NCBI GenBank assembly: GCA_030533445.1
Contig: CM060062.1
Coordinates: 5,932,456 to 5,996,455 of the forward strand
Length of the DNA stretch: 64,000 nt
Direction of reading: 5' to 3'
Source of the DNA: Cyprinodon diabolis
Taxonomy: Eukaryota > Chordata > Actinopteri > Cyprinodontiformes > Cyprinodontidae
Below the pieces are notes generated by a model, which ran no database searches, had not been told where the DNA came from, and saw only the letters and a list, made by a program, of their open reading frames with translations. Positions within the stretch are counted from its first letter, which is position 1, and the number at the start of each line of letters is the position of its first letter. The translations under genes were made by a program, and so were the position numbers. Shown in pieces: positions 11,072 to 21,796 of the stretch.

Positions 11072-14000
11072 GTTGGTATCTCAGCCTTATTGTCTCACCT
11101 AAGAATAAATCAAGTTGATTTTAAACATATTGCTTTCATGTTACTATCAGCAAATAGGCAAATAATGTTGTTCCTGTTCTTTCTAGGATCTCAAGCCGAG
11201 CAATCTTGCTGTGGGTGAGAACTGCGAATTAAAGGTAGGTTCTAAAAAGCATACAGAGGTTTGACAGACAAATTACACTGCTTGAAGATGTTCATACTTT
11301 CTCACATTATAACCATGAATGCACATGCATTTAATTTGGGTTCAATGAAAACATTTTCTTGCATTTAATTGTATGTCAATGTGATGGACTACACATAAAG
11401 AAGTTTATAATCACTAGATTAATGGAAAGAAGTACGGTTGGAAAGACTAAGATGCCACTGCAAACTTTCTAAACAAGCAGCTATGATAGAAAGGAGCCAA
11501 GAAGCCCTTGGAGACTCTGAGATACTAGCAGAGAGCTTCAATCACACCACAATATGGTCTTTATAACAGAGGGAGACGTGGGAAGAAGTTACTTTACTTA
11601 TGGAGTACGACCTTCAACATGCAGTCAGTGTTGTGTCTTTACTTCAACATAGTATATTAAAAATAAATCATCCAAGTCAGAGGTAAAATGTAGTGATGCA
11701 CGATATTAAAAATTTCAACCGATACCGATAATTTCCTGCTTCTCAGGGCCGATACCGATATGTTAAAATTTAATTTAATTTTCTTATTAACACAACATTA
11801 ACATAATATATTGATATAATCTACTTTGTGCAGTATAGATAACTGATGAATTAGCTGATTTGACCTATCTATAACAAAAAACAACAACTTTGTGACACTG
11901 CAAATGTTTATTTCTTTTCATTTCACCAAAAAAATAAGGTAATCTGCTATAAAACATGTAGCAAGACACAGATATGCATCAAACATGCATCTTAATTTAA
12001 CAAAAAAGTGCATCTCTTATGGAGGTTTGTAATAAAGTAAAGTGCATTCTGAAAACCAGTAATGCTTGACTGCATTAAAACAAAACTCAGTCATTTAGAT
12101 AAAAAAAAATGCTTACGACTTCAACTTAAAAGTTAAATGATTTCCTCTTCTCAACATGTCCTTTGCTAACTACTGCCCAATCTTGTCACTGTTTCATGTC
12201 ATTACATGTGGTCATATGCCATCATAAAACATATAGACAAATTTCTAACAACAATAAGCATAAAATGTGCCTTTTAATTTTAACAAAACGTACATCCCTT
12301 AGGGACGTAAATATTTAAGTGTGTTTCAAAAATAAAATGCTTAAATTATTCAAAACTTCAACTTCAAAGATTTTCCTCTTCTCAACATTTCCTATCCTAA
12401 CCTCCCACCAAACTTGTCACTGTCACATTATCTGCATTATATTTTCTATATCCTGGGGTAGGGCACCAGTGGGAGATTTTTCTTAACAAAGAGAAGCATC
12501 TCTGCTTTCTCACATCCAAGTCGGTTTCGTTTCTCATCAATAACATTTGCAGCAGCAGAAAATAAACGTTCACTGTCCACACTTTCACAAGGAGAGGACA
12601 GATACTTCCGTGCGAGGAGGGCAAGTTGTGGGTACCGGATTTTGTTGCTTCTCCAGTAGTCCAAGGGGCTCTCGGATCGAGGAATTGTGGGCTCTGAGAG
12701 ATAGGCTTGAATCTAAGGTAATAGAAGAATAACAAAGAACAAAAACAAAATTATATTTAATGTTATACATAGCATATTTAACATAATATAAAAAATTTTT
12801 TATCAGATTGCCCAAAGCTTTATATAAACAACAAATCAATTACCTGCTGATCAGCTTGGCTGTGGTTCAGCTCGTTTGTGGCATTTTCGTGAAGGATTTC
12901 TTCATACATTTTCTGCAGGGAAGCATTGTTGTTGTTGTCATCTGTCCTGGTTCTCTTCTCATGTGGCTCTTCCTCTTGCTCATTTTGTCTGTGATCTCAC
13001 TTTGGCCGTTAAGACTTCCATTGCTTCCTTCTTTGTTGCTTGGTCAAAAAAGCAGTCTTAAACGCCTGAAATATCATTGCTGCAGTATGTGATCCGGGGC
13101 ACTCCTGAGCATGCAGCATGGCTTGTTGCAAATTAAGTCCTCGTCTAGCCACTGTGCTGTTAGACTTAGCATGCTGACAGGGCTAACATCGGACGTCCAT
13201 ATGTCTGTTGTGAAACTTATGTGTAGTCCGTTCTGGTCGATTAGGCTGTGGATGTGTGTGGCAACAACATCATAAAGTGCAGGGAGGGACACGTCTGAGA
13301 AAAAGCGGCGGCTTGGAAGAGTGTAGCGTGGCTCCAAGTGTGCCAACAGGCTACGAAAAGATGGCTCTTCGACCACGGAGAAAGGCTTGTCGCCGAGTGC
13401 AATGAAATCCATTACTTTGCCGTTAATGGATTTGGTCTTTTCACTGTCTCTCGCAAAGGGTCTACTTTTTTCAAAAGACTGCAGAATGGTAACATCGGAT
13501 TTTCTTCCTTTAGTTACTGCATTGGTTTCACTGCTTGTGCTAGCTGCTGCAGCCGCTGCCTCACACTCTTTTAATACCTCTTCGCCGCGGTGCCGACTTT
13601 TCAGGTGAGATATAAGATTACTTGTGTTAAAGCTTGAAGACCTTTTTCGTCCTCTCGGAATCCGCAATGAACAGGCGTTGCATATAGCGAAAGCATAGTC
13701 ATTTTCTGCCACTGTGAAGAACGACCATACTGGTGAAGGCATGTTTGTCTACTTCCCCACTCACTGGCTGCATGCATTGGATGTGACGTGCCACTGCGCG
13801 TCATGGCTTGTGTCGTCAAAATAAAAGTCGTTACTCTTGAACGCAGTTTCCGCGTTTTTATTAAATTATCGGCTATTTTTATCGGGAAAATATGGCTATC
13901 GGTCCGATAGAGAATAAGCCCAAATCGGCCCGATAGTTTAGGTGACCGATATATATTGTGCATCTCTAGTAAAATGAATAGGACTTTACTTAGTTTCACT

Positions 14001-17000
14001 TTAGTTTTCAATGTAACATATCAGTGCACTGGCAGATAACCTATAGGTAAACTTAGTAGCTAGGGGAGTGGCTCAGCTGAAGCAAATAGATCCACTTTAT
14101 ATACTTCATCTTAAAATTGGTAATCCATCTTTTACTTTTCTATTTATTTAATAATTATAATCAAAGAAAAATCTTAAAGGAACATAATGGAATCCAATTT
14201 TAACTTAAATGAAAGAAAATGGAAAATAAAGCAAAGTAGTAGGCATGAAGCCTTTTATTGTTTGTTATATTTCACTAAAGTGCAGTTCTAATATTCAAAG
14301 GTTAAAAAATTATTTGTCTTAACTGAACTATCCTTATTCTCAGATTCTGGATTTTGGTCTGGCGAGACAAACGGAGAGTGAAATGACAGGTTATGTTGTT
14401 ACACGCTGGTACAGAGCACCTGATATCATTTTCAACTGGATGCACTACAGTCAGACAGGTAATGATAGTATTATCCATCTCTATTAGTTTCAGATTAAAC
14501 CTGAGATTTAAGTAAGACACAACTCAATCTGTCAAATTAAATTTTTGTTAATAGATTTTATATCTTTTTAGTGGATGTCTGGTCGGCCGCCTGCATCCTG
14601 GCTGAAATGATTACTGGCAAAGTGCTTTTCCCAGGACATGACAGTATCCACATGTGTTATTAAAGATTTTTCAAAACTGAGAAGAAGGGCAGAAATGTGG
14701 TAGGACTGAGGTTTAAATTTACGGTGTCTAATTTTCAGCAACATTAAATGGTCAGGCTGTGGACTAAAGTGACATAATCACTCCCCCCACTGCTTCTCCC
14801 CCTCTAACAATACCAGGGCCGACATTGTACATAGTGTCAATATTTGTATCACTTTTATTGTCAAAGGTTTACAGTAAAGAAACACCGATCTGGATTTTGG
14901 GAACCGATCATCAATCACCAAAATCAGTGTCCACTGATGGATATTGCAGATCACAGCATCAAATCCATAAATTCTACAAAACTGTTGTCTTTTGCACATT
15001 GACGTTATATTATTAGGTATGAAAATTAGGAGATGAGAGAGTATCATGAACTGACCACTGTTTTAGTAGGCGGAGGGCAGAGAAGGAGGCAGCGGACACA
15101 AGCTTTTTTCAATCAAATAGATGATAGAGAAAATAATAATAATGAATTAGGAAATGCTCATGTAAGCCATTTTACTTTAGCCCTAGAAGGACTGATTTGT
15201 CATCCTTCGTGCAGCCAGGACACCGCCTTCTCTCCAATCTGTTTTCCCTGATGGTTCCTCTGATCCTCAGCTGTCCTCCTTCCGACTACTCCAATGAGCC
15301 TTTAAAGTCTAGCCTCAGCCTGCCGCCACCTCTTTCTGCTCCGTCCCCCTGTTGGGCTTCTCAACTACTGTCCTCCTCCCGGCCAGCCTCAGCCACAGCT
15401 CCTGCCTCTGTATTCCTGCTTTGATCATCAGCAGTTAGCCTCTATAGCTTTGCCAGCTGTAGCCTCTCTGCAGGCTTCTCCGAACTACCGCTGTGCTCCT
15501 CCATTCTCATCCTGAGCTAGCACCAGCAAGCTGCCTCTATCAGTGTGGAGTATGAGCAGAACAACTGGCCATCTCGTCCCGGTTCTGATGCTCTCTCAGC
15601 TGATGTGCTTGCACTGATTACCCGCTGCCACTGGCTGAACTCCAGAACTCCATCTCCCCTTACCTCTGTTGTCCTGCTGATACGTTTTGGGCACTGTGAC
15701 CAAAACAAACATTGACAAAGCAAAGGAGAAAGATGTGTGTGTGCTCAGAGAAAAACTAATCAAAAATGCACGACTGGTGTTTGAAATCAGTCATCTTCAT
15801 ACTGACCGACCAGTTGCCAGTGGTGGCCAGTGCAAGTCTACGTTGCATAAATTATATAAAAAAATGTTATAATATTGGTCTTTGTAGGATATAGATTTTA
15901 GGTATATAGGTGTAACTTGAAGCAATCAGATTCGAGGGTAACGGTGAGCTCTGCAGTCACTAGTTTGTTAACTGTTTGCTGCCTCCATACATGCGCCACC
16001 CGCTTCTATGTCATTATATTTCTAAGGCAACACAAATGTAAAGATTGAGACTTTCATTTCGTAGGTAATGATACATAACATACTTATGTGTAATATATTA
16101 CATTTCTGTCATAAATTCCTATAATTATTACACACTGCAGCTTTAACTTAAATAATCACAATTTTAAAGTCAACCTATGTAGAGTTATTTTTCACATTTA
16201 TAACACCACAATGAAGTTTTTCATGTTTTGGCTTTGACCTTTAACTTCCACACTGTGGTTTGGTTTTATGCGGTTTGTTTTTAAGCTGATAGATGGTCCT
16301 GGTTTTCCTTAACCTAAGCGTCCAGGTATTGATCAGCTGAAGAAGATCCTCCATCTGACAGGAACGCCAGACTCTTCCCTTGTGCAGAAGATGCAGAGTA
16401 AAGATGTAAGTTCCTATTTTTACTTTTGCAGACTGCTGTGGCATTTTAGAAATTGCATTAAAGTACATATGCAGATCAATTTGCTTGCTTTGGTCAAGAT
16501 TTGGAAAAAAAAAAACACTTTTGAAATAATTTTTTTTATAGTCAATATCTTGAATCTCGCATTAAAGACCTTAAAAAACAATGTACTTTTAATTCCAGTA
16601 TATTTATCCAGTAATGAAAACAGTCCCTCATTATTTTTTGAACATTAGCCTAGACCAGGGTTCCTTGTTTCTGGCCATTGAGGTCTGATGTCCTAATACT
16701 GTCAGATGATGGCTGATTTACCTCCTCAGCATGCACTCAAGGGCTCCTTCTGAATTTCTAAAATTGTAGCTTCTTCCTCTTGTTCCTAGCTCCTATCCCT
16801 GAACCTTTCAAGGGGTGAGCAGTAAGAACTCTATCCAGGGTATCAAAGTATCTCTGGACTGTTTTGCTGAATCTGGACAACCTAGACCTCTACAAACTTC
16901 TGGGTTGGACAAGCACATTAACGAGATTTGTCAAAGGACGATTATAGCCTTCCAAAGATCAAATAAAAAAAAGTAACAAAGAGTAACAAAAATGTAACAA

Positions 17001-20000
17001 ACGGCTGAGGCGCTTATAAAACAAAAAACATATGAAGAGATGTATAATAGCATGTATCACACAGTAGTACGTGTGAATATAAAAGTTATTTTTATTAATC
17101 ATGTGGTTGTCCATCCTTTCACTTAAAGGATGGAAAACCACTGTACAGCTGGTTGCTATGCTAACTGAACTGAACAACTGTTTGCTGTATTTTTTTTAAC
17201 CTACCTGTGTATTATGCATGGTGTAAGGATCAATTTTAATTTCAGCCCACGTGCAAGAAAGGACATCAGAAAATAGAATTAGAGGTTTGTAGAAACTGAT
17301 TAATTTACTGTAAAGAAGAATGACGTTTTACAGGAAAAACGTCCACCTACATTCATTTAAGCTGAATTGTCAGACCTATCAATAATTTCAGCACTGGTGA
17401 TTTGTCTTCGAACAATGTTTTATATGGACATAAATATACTCAAATCCTCCAGGATGAACATGTAGCAACAGTGGATATTGTCTTGTATTTTGTCATTGAC
17501 CCTCCAGCAATCCCTCACACCAAGCCTGCATAAAGCAGTTTCTTCCTTTTAACAGGAAGAACCATGCTTAGTGTGAACAGCTTTTGCCAAGGCTGACTGG
17601 GGTTTCAAAGAGATGGAGGCAGACAAACAAAACAAACATACAACCGCTTATCCATAAAAATGTTTGTGTCTGAAACGATATTAGTAGAGTATCCTTATAG
17701 TTACAGTAGCACAATCCAGGAAAGAAACAGTACAGGCAGACAAGCTCAGTTTTAATCTTTTTTTTTGTCAAAAAAAGATGAAAGAGAGCACACATGTAGT
17801 GAATCACAGTCCAATAGCCCATAGCTATGGCTAAGAGAGAAAAAGGACTGAAAAGGACAGAAAACAGACAGAAAACCGATCACATAAAATAGTTATCCTC
17901 TTAAGTCTAAAAACCACAAAACAACAAGGAATTGTACCGTAAGTGCAGTTTATAACAAAAAAATTTTTTTTAACTTAAAAAAATCCACAGATGGCGCTGT
18001 GACAATCACCTCTCATGCCCTCAACCTGTAACTTTATTTACAAACCCACAACTTTTATTGCTCCAGTTTCCTTTTCTTTACAAGTAGTTCAGATTATATT
18101 CGTATACATATGTATTATAAAATCTGTTATCATTACTTGCTCTAAGAAGGCTCTAAGTCGAAATCCGAGTTTGCAAACCCTTTTTACATGGAGGGTTGCC
18201 TATCTTCCACATGTATGTTTGGACTCTTTCTCTCTGGCTACTCCAGCTTCCTCCAACAGTCCACCAACAACCCTGGTGGTTAGTTGGTCTCTCTTGATTG
18301 TCTTTGCTTATAAGTGTGTGCAATCTTATCCTTCCTTCCTTGTGATGGAAGGATGATCCGTCCAGGTTGTTTCCTGCTTCCAGGGGCAGATGGGCATATG
18401 CAGCACCCCCCCCTTTATTGATGGATGGATGGATGGATGGATGGATGGATGGATGGATGGATGGATAGTGTTCTACTATGAATAAAGATGGATTTATCAT
18501 AGGTTTTTTGCCCCATCTCCATCAGAGCATTCATCTGTTTTTTGCTTTCTGTTCTGTTTCAAATTATCGCGTCATTGCTTTCATTTTATCTCCATGCTCA
18601 GTCATATGTGCAAGGTCTCCCTTCACAGAAGAAGAAGAATTTTAAAGAAGTGTTTCCAACAATGAACGAGAAAGGTGAATTGTTTTTTATTGCCGACCTT
18701 ACTTTAGGTGCAAATATAATAGCAGATAAATAATACTGATAAATAATCCCCTTTTCGACTGATAAATAAAAACTATTTGAACAGTATCACTGGTTCAGTA
18801 AATAGCTGTTAAGTCTGATTGGTCATACTTGGTGGTTTCTGATGCCTCCAGCTGTTAGCCGTTTGGAGGGGATGTTGCTGCTGGATCCAGAGAAGAGGCT
18901 TACGGCCAAGCATGGACTTGCCCATCCATTTCTGGCTGAATACCATGACCCAAACGCAGAACGAGATTCAGAACCTTACGATGACTCCTTCGAGAGCCTT
19001 GAACTCGACGTTGGAGAATGGAAGAGTAAGTCTGAATGACCTAAAGACTTAGCTGATTTATATTCTGAGGTACCTTTACTGAGCTAAACTAGTGTTAATT
19101 TCGTTAACGAAAACTAAACGAAAATATTTTCGTCAACGCACATTTTTCACCGAACAAAAACTAGAAGAGACGAGACTAAAATCCCAACTAATAAACAATA
19201 ACTGGGAGTAAATCAGATATAATTTTCGTAGACTAATAAAGACCAGACAAAAAAGCAGTTCGGTAAATAAAGACTGGGCTAAAATCTATGGACATTTTAG
19301 TTCACGAACAAAGACGAGATTAAAATTACATATTATTATATGATATGGTTTTGTCAAATCCTGTCTCCTCCTCCGCCTCCTCCTTGTCAGCTCTTCCGCC
19401 ATACACCCACTTTCAAACCTGGAGCGGGTGGACACAGTGTAGCCTACTCAACACATTGAGCAGACAGGAGCTCAATTCACGGCGAGGCGGCGACAGGTTA
19501 AAAGTAAAACATGCTTTGCACGGAGCTCGGGAGAAAGAGGACGTGATATATGGACACATTTTCGCTTCATTGAAGTGGAGAACAAAACCAAATGCTTGAT
19601 TTAAGTCGAAGGGAAGGAATGTGGCAACATGGTAGCTGGAAAAAACACAACAAACCTGAAGAGACACATCACAGTTCACCACAAAGACATTGTGGTAAGT
19701 TAACAGAAATGTTGGTGGTGGTTGTTTATAATGTAACATTAAATCAACAGCTATGATGTCCCAATGATAAACTAACTAATGTTGGCTAACTTTCATAGCA
19801 TTTAGTATCCAGGCTGGCTACGTTACGTTAGCTTGTTAGCAGGTAGCGACCGTAGCCACTTGTTGATAAAACTGTATGTGAAGTTAAATTTAGGCTAACT
19901 TAGATATGTTATAGTGGCCGGGCAACTATAGTTTCAGTTAAGTTGCAAGTTTTATTAAAGTAGAAAGACGCTTTAGGTAATCTAGGAGCTGCAAGTGAAC

Positions 20001-21796
20001 TATAGTTAACACAAAACACCTCGGCAGCTACACATGTATGCTAAATGCTAAAACGAACTGAAACAATTTATCAGGGTAAGACAAAATAAAAATAATACGC
20101 CACACATAATTCAGAACAACTTTAACCTAGATTTTCATGCTCAAAATAGCCATTGCTAGGTGAACCACTGCAGGGATTTGGATGCAAACACCCAATGTCT
20201 TTATTTGGTGACATAAAATGCTGCTCTGTTTATCTGCATATTACTATTACAAGGACATTTGATTTGACATTGGCATCAATATTAATACAACCATAATGCA
20301 TGCACACATAAAAATGTCTGCAATTTATTCCTGCATAAAATGATAGTTTGGTTGTTTGTATGAGTTTGAAATGGATTGTAAAATGTAGTTTGATATTGTA
20401 TTAATTTCTTTTCCAGATTGAAGATACACCACCACCAACAACCTAACAGCCACCCAGAAACAATGACAGGCCAGCCATACAAGCTTCCTTAATTAATACA
20501 CCAAATACAAAGCTGACTCCCAGGACTAGCAAGCTATGCCTTGTTTTACCATAAATACTGTACCTTTATATACCATGTCAACTAGCTGGCAGGAAAGCAC
20601 TTTTGTTGTATCAGTTGGAGTTTTTTTCACAACATTGACCACAATCTATTTATTTTATTATTCTATGTGAACTAGCTTTAAACAGCCAGCACTTGTGTTA
20701 ACACTTTATTTTATTAATTTTTTTTCCCTTATCAGGTGTATTTTATTTTATTTTTTTGTTTTAATGCAAGCATTTGTGTTTGTGTCTTTACACCGTAATA
20801 ATGTTCAAAATAAATATGCAAATATTGTCAGAACATCTTCCATGTCTGCATGTGTTCCTTATAATTGTGTTTTTATCAAAAAGATGAGAGAAAATGTTGA
20901 AATGTGAAATAATTTTAGGAAATATTATCTGCTGACAAAAAAGTAAAAGGTCAAAATGATATCCTGACAAAAACTAGACTAAAATGTTGACAGTTTTTGT
21001 TGACTAAAACTAAACAAATAAAATGATGTTTTCTTGGACTAAAATAAAGACTAAAATGCTTGACTTATAGTTGACTAAAACTAGACTAAATAAAAATGGG
21101 ATGATGTCGACTAAATGTGATAAAAACTAACAAGCGATGCTGAAACTTGACTAAAATTGAAACTAAATTTAAAAATGGCTGGTAAAATTAACACTAAGCT
21201 AAACTGAATCTAATAAGTTGTTGAAGATTCTCAGTCATCCAGGTCATAGTTGTAACATTCTGACAGAATGTATTGTTTATGAAGTGCCGTTCCTCAATTA
21301 CATAGAACGTTGTGATTCGCTTACATAGTCACATGGTACAGCACGCACGACGTAATGGGACGTACGTAGTGACGGTTCACGTTGTTATTGTATTCTGAGT
21401 ATCTGCCGAATAAAGAAGCAGCTCAACAAATTAGCTTATGTCGATTTATGTACACACTACACAGCAGAGAACACAACAATAGTCATTCCAAAAAAGTTAA
21501 AAAACAATCCACTGGACTTTGTTTCAAAGTTTGAAGATGTTTCGCTTCCCATCCAGAAGGCTTTTTCAATTCAAAATGTCAGAAATAGCATTGAGTTCGA
21601 GGCTTTATACACTACAACTTAATACACTAAGTCCAGTGGATTGTTTTTGACTTTATTTGGGAACCTAAGATAAGTTCTTTATTATGTTAAGGTTTATTGA
21701 TGCAAATTCCTGAAAGATGTCTTTCTATTTTCAGGTCTCATCCACATGGAGATCATGACTTTTGACCCCAGTAATCCAGGGCAGACCGCCATGTAG
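11042..21796 (+). CDS. mapk13: p38-type MAP kinase, copy 1 (exons 5-12; exons 1-4 lie upstream of the window)
   Basis: Proline-directed Ser/Thr kinase of the stress-activated p38 cascade, phosphorylated by MKK3/6 on a TGY loop. Coding exons are 11042-11071, 11187-11234, 14344-14458, 14572-14643, 16326-16405, 18602-18674, 18852-19025 and 21735-21796. The sizes 30, 48, 115, 72, 80, (79), 174 and 62 nt fit the vertebrate p38 exon pattern. Visible motifs, using copy-2 numbering for exons 1-4: HRD at about 154-156, DFG at 174-176, TGY at 186-188 followed by VVTRWYRAP, and a C-terminus ending in QTAM. VVTRWYR after TGY, together with a Met gatekeeper in the sister copy, favours p38 gamma/delta over alpha/beta; mapk13 is my best guess and mapk12 is the alternative. 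Oddities are APD instead of APE after the activation loop, and an exon-10 acceptor that is no longer AG. No frameshift or stop is seen in the exons present, so the copy may be functional with a two-residue loss. Confidence 0.88.
11187..11234 (+). CDS. mapk13: p38 copy 1, coding exon 6
   Basis: 48-nt exon with DLKPSN and ENCELK, supplying the catalytic Asp. Acceptor TTCTAG, donor GTAGGT. Confidence 0.92.
12397..12735 (-). pseudogene. hAT transposase C-terminal dimerisation fragment
   Basis: Frame at 12,446-12,664 contains [15 protein letters not shown], then [14 protein letters not shown] and [18 protein letters not shown], the hallmark of the hAT C-terminal dimerisation domain. It is separated from the N-terminal part by about 340 bp of unrelated sequence, so there is no full transposase. 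Confidence 0.85.
13074..13742 (-). pseudogene. hAT transposase N-terminal fragment (BED finger, start of catalytic region)
   Basis: 222 codons. A BED-type zinc finger with the pattern C-x2-C ... H-x4/5-H (AICNACSL then LISHLKSRH at residues about 17-53) binds the transposon ends in this family. An alanine/serine-rich linker follows, then a segment with [17 protein letters not shown] residues (here [15 protein letters not shown]) and SFTTDIWTS, which is the first part of the RNase-H-like catalytic core with its first Asp. It stops at 13,074, where the core should continue. Confidence 0.8.
14344..14458 (+). CDS. mapk13: p38 copy 1, coding exon 7 (activation loop)
   Basis: 115 nt with DFG, the dual-phosphorylation motif [12 protein letters not shown] and NWMHYSQT. 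The residue after AP is Asp (codon GAT) where nearly all protein kinases have Glu (APE). That Glu makes a salt bridge with a C-lobe Arg, so E-to-D is conservative but rare. Acceptor TTCTCAG, donor GTAATG. Confidence 0.92.
14572..14643 (+). CDS. mapk13: p38 copy 1, coding exon 8
   Basis: 72 nt encoding [16 protein letters not shown] and LFPGHD. Acceptor TTTTTAG; donor GTATCC is weaker than average but keeps the frame. Confidence 0.9.
14717..16142. mobile_element. TTAA-flanked repeat in intron 8, long version
   Basis: Both ends abut TTAA (14713-14716, 16143-16146). The end regions match the 466-bp element at 44,249-44,714, including GTAATTTTCAG-like and ATTACACACTG(C/T)AGCT words. Between about 14,840 and 15,890 it holds roughly 1 kb that the short version lacks. 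TTAA flanks suggest a piggyBac-type MITE, but no transposase is present to confirm this. Confidence 0.55.
16326..16405 (+). CDS. mapk13: p38 copy 1, coding exon 9
   Basis: 80 nt encoding [18 protein letters not shown] through MQSKD. Acceptor GTCCAG, donor GTAAGT. It ends in phase 0. Confidence 0.9.
17455..17830 (-). repeat. L2 LINE 3' fragment in intron 9
   Basis: Old minus-strand relic with the words AATCCCTCACACCAAGC, TTTTAACAGGAAGAACC and AAGGCTGACTGGGGTTTC, which also occur in the intact L2 3' region near 2,350-2,470. Confidence 0.65.
18416..18468. repeat. (GGAT)n microsatellite
   Basis: About twelve GGAT units in intron 9, some 130 bp upstream of the altered exon-10 acceptor. Confidence 0.9.
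18602..18674 (+). CDS. mapk13: p38 copy 1, coding exon 10 with shifted acceptor
   Basis: By homology the exon should be 79 nt and begin with GCTCAG at 18596, but the two bases before that are AT instead of AG. The next AG is 18600-18601. Using it makes a 73-nt exon in the same frame and drops two residues (Ala-Gln) before SYVQGLP. Donor is GTGAAT at 18675. Confidence 0.78.
18852..19025 (+). CDS. mapk13: p38 copy 1, coding exon 11
   Basis: 174 nt encoding [16 protein letters not shown], the [10 protein letters not shown] stretch, and the acidic [11 protein letters not shown] segment of the p38 C-terminal extension. Acceptor CCTCCAG, donor GTAAGT. Confidence 0.92.
19090..21196 (+). mobile_element. 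hAT-type transposon with BED-finger remnant (intron 11)
   Basis: Ends TAGTGTTAATTT and AAATTAACACTA, with 8-bp target duplication AGCTAAAC (19082-19089, 21197-21204). 2,107 bp. Near 19,630-19,690 a short frame reads [18 protein letters not shown], the second half of a BED-type finger, and ends at a GT site. The rest of the transposase is gone. Both ends are rich in GACTAAAACTA-type words. Confidence 0.88.
21226..21660. repeat. Dispersed repeat in intron 11
   Basis: Contains GTTGAAGATTCTCAGTCATCC at one side and AGTCCAGTGGATTGTTTTTGA near the other. The same words are seen near 49,900-49,990, so this is a multi-copy family. I cannot name it. It ends about 75 bp before exon 12. Confidence 0.5.
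21735..21796 (+). CDS. mapk13: p38 copy 1, last coding exon 12
   Basis: 62 nt encoding [19 protein letters not shown] and a TAG stop. Acceptor ATTTTCAG. The ending lacks the long p38 gamma tail with its PDZ ligand (ETPL in mammals). Confidence 0.9.

Larger units (their letters stand above)
11691..13968 (-). mobile_element. hAT transposon with internally deleted transposase (intron 6, copy 1)
   Basis: Ends TAGTGATGCACGATAT and, inverted, TAGAGATGCACAATAT, with the perfect 8-bp target duplication GTAAAATG (11683-11690, 13969-13976). 2,278 bp. Two minus-strand coding remains are present: an N-terminal BED-finger part (13,074-13,742) and a C-terminal dimerisation part (12,397-12,735). The catalytic middle is missing. 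The same insertion starts at 62,524 in copy 2, so it predates the gene duplication. Confidence 0.9.

Noticed and set aside
10997..11218. 73-codon frame spanning kinase exons 5 and 6
   Set aside because: It reads through the intron between two real small exons; GT-AG splicing joins HR to DLKP as in every p38 kinase.
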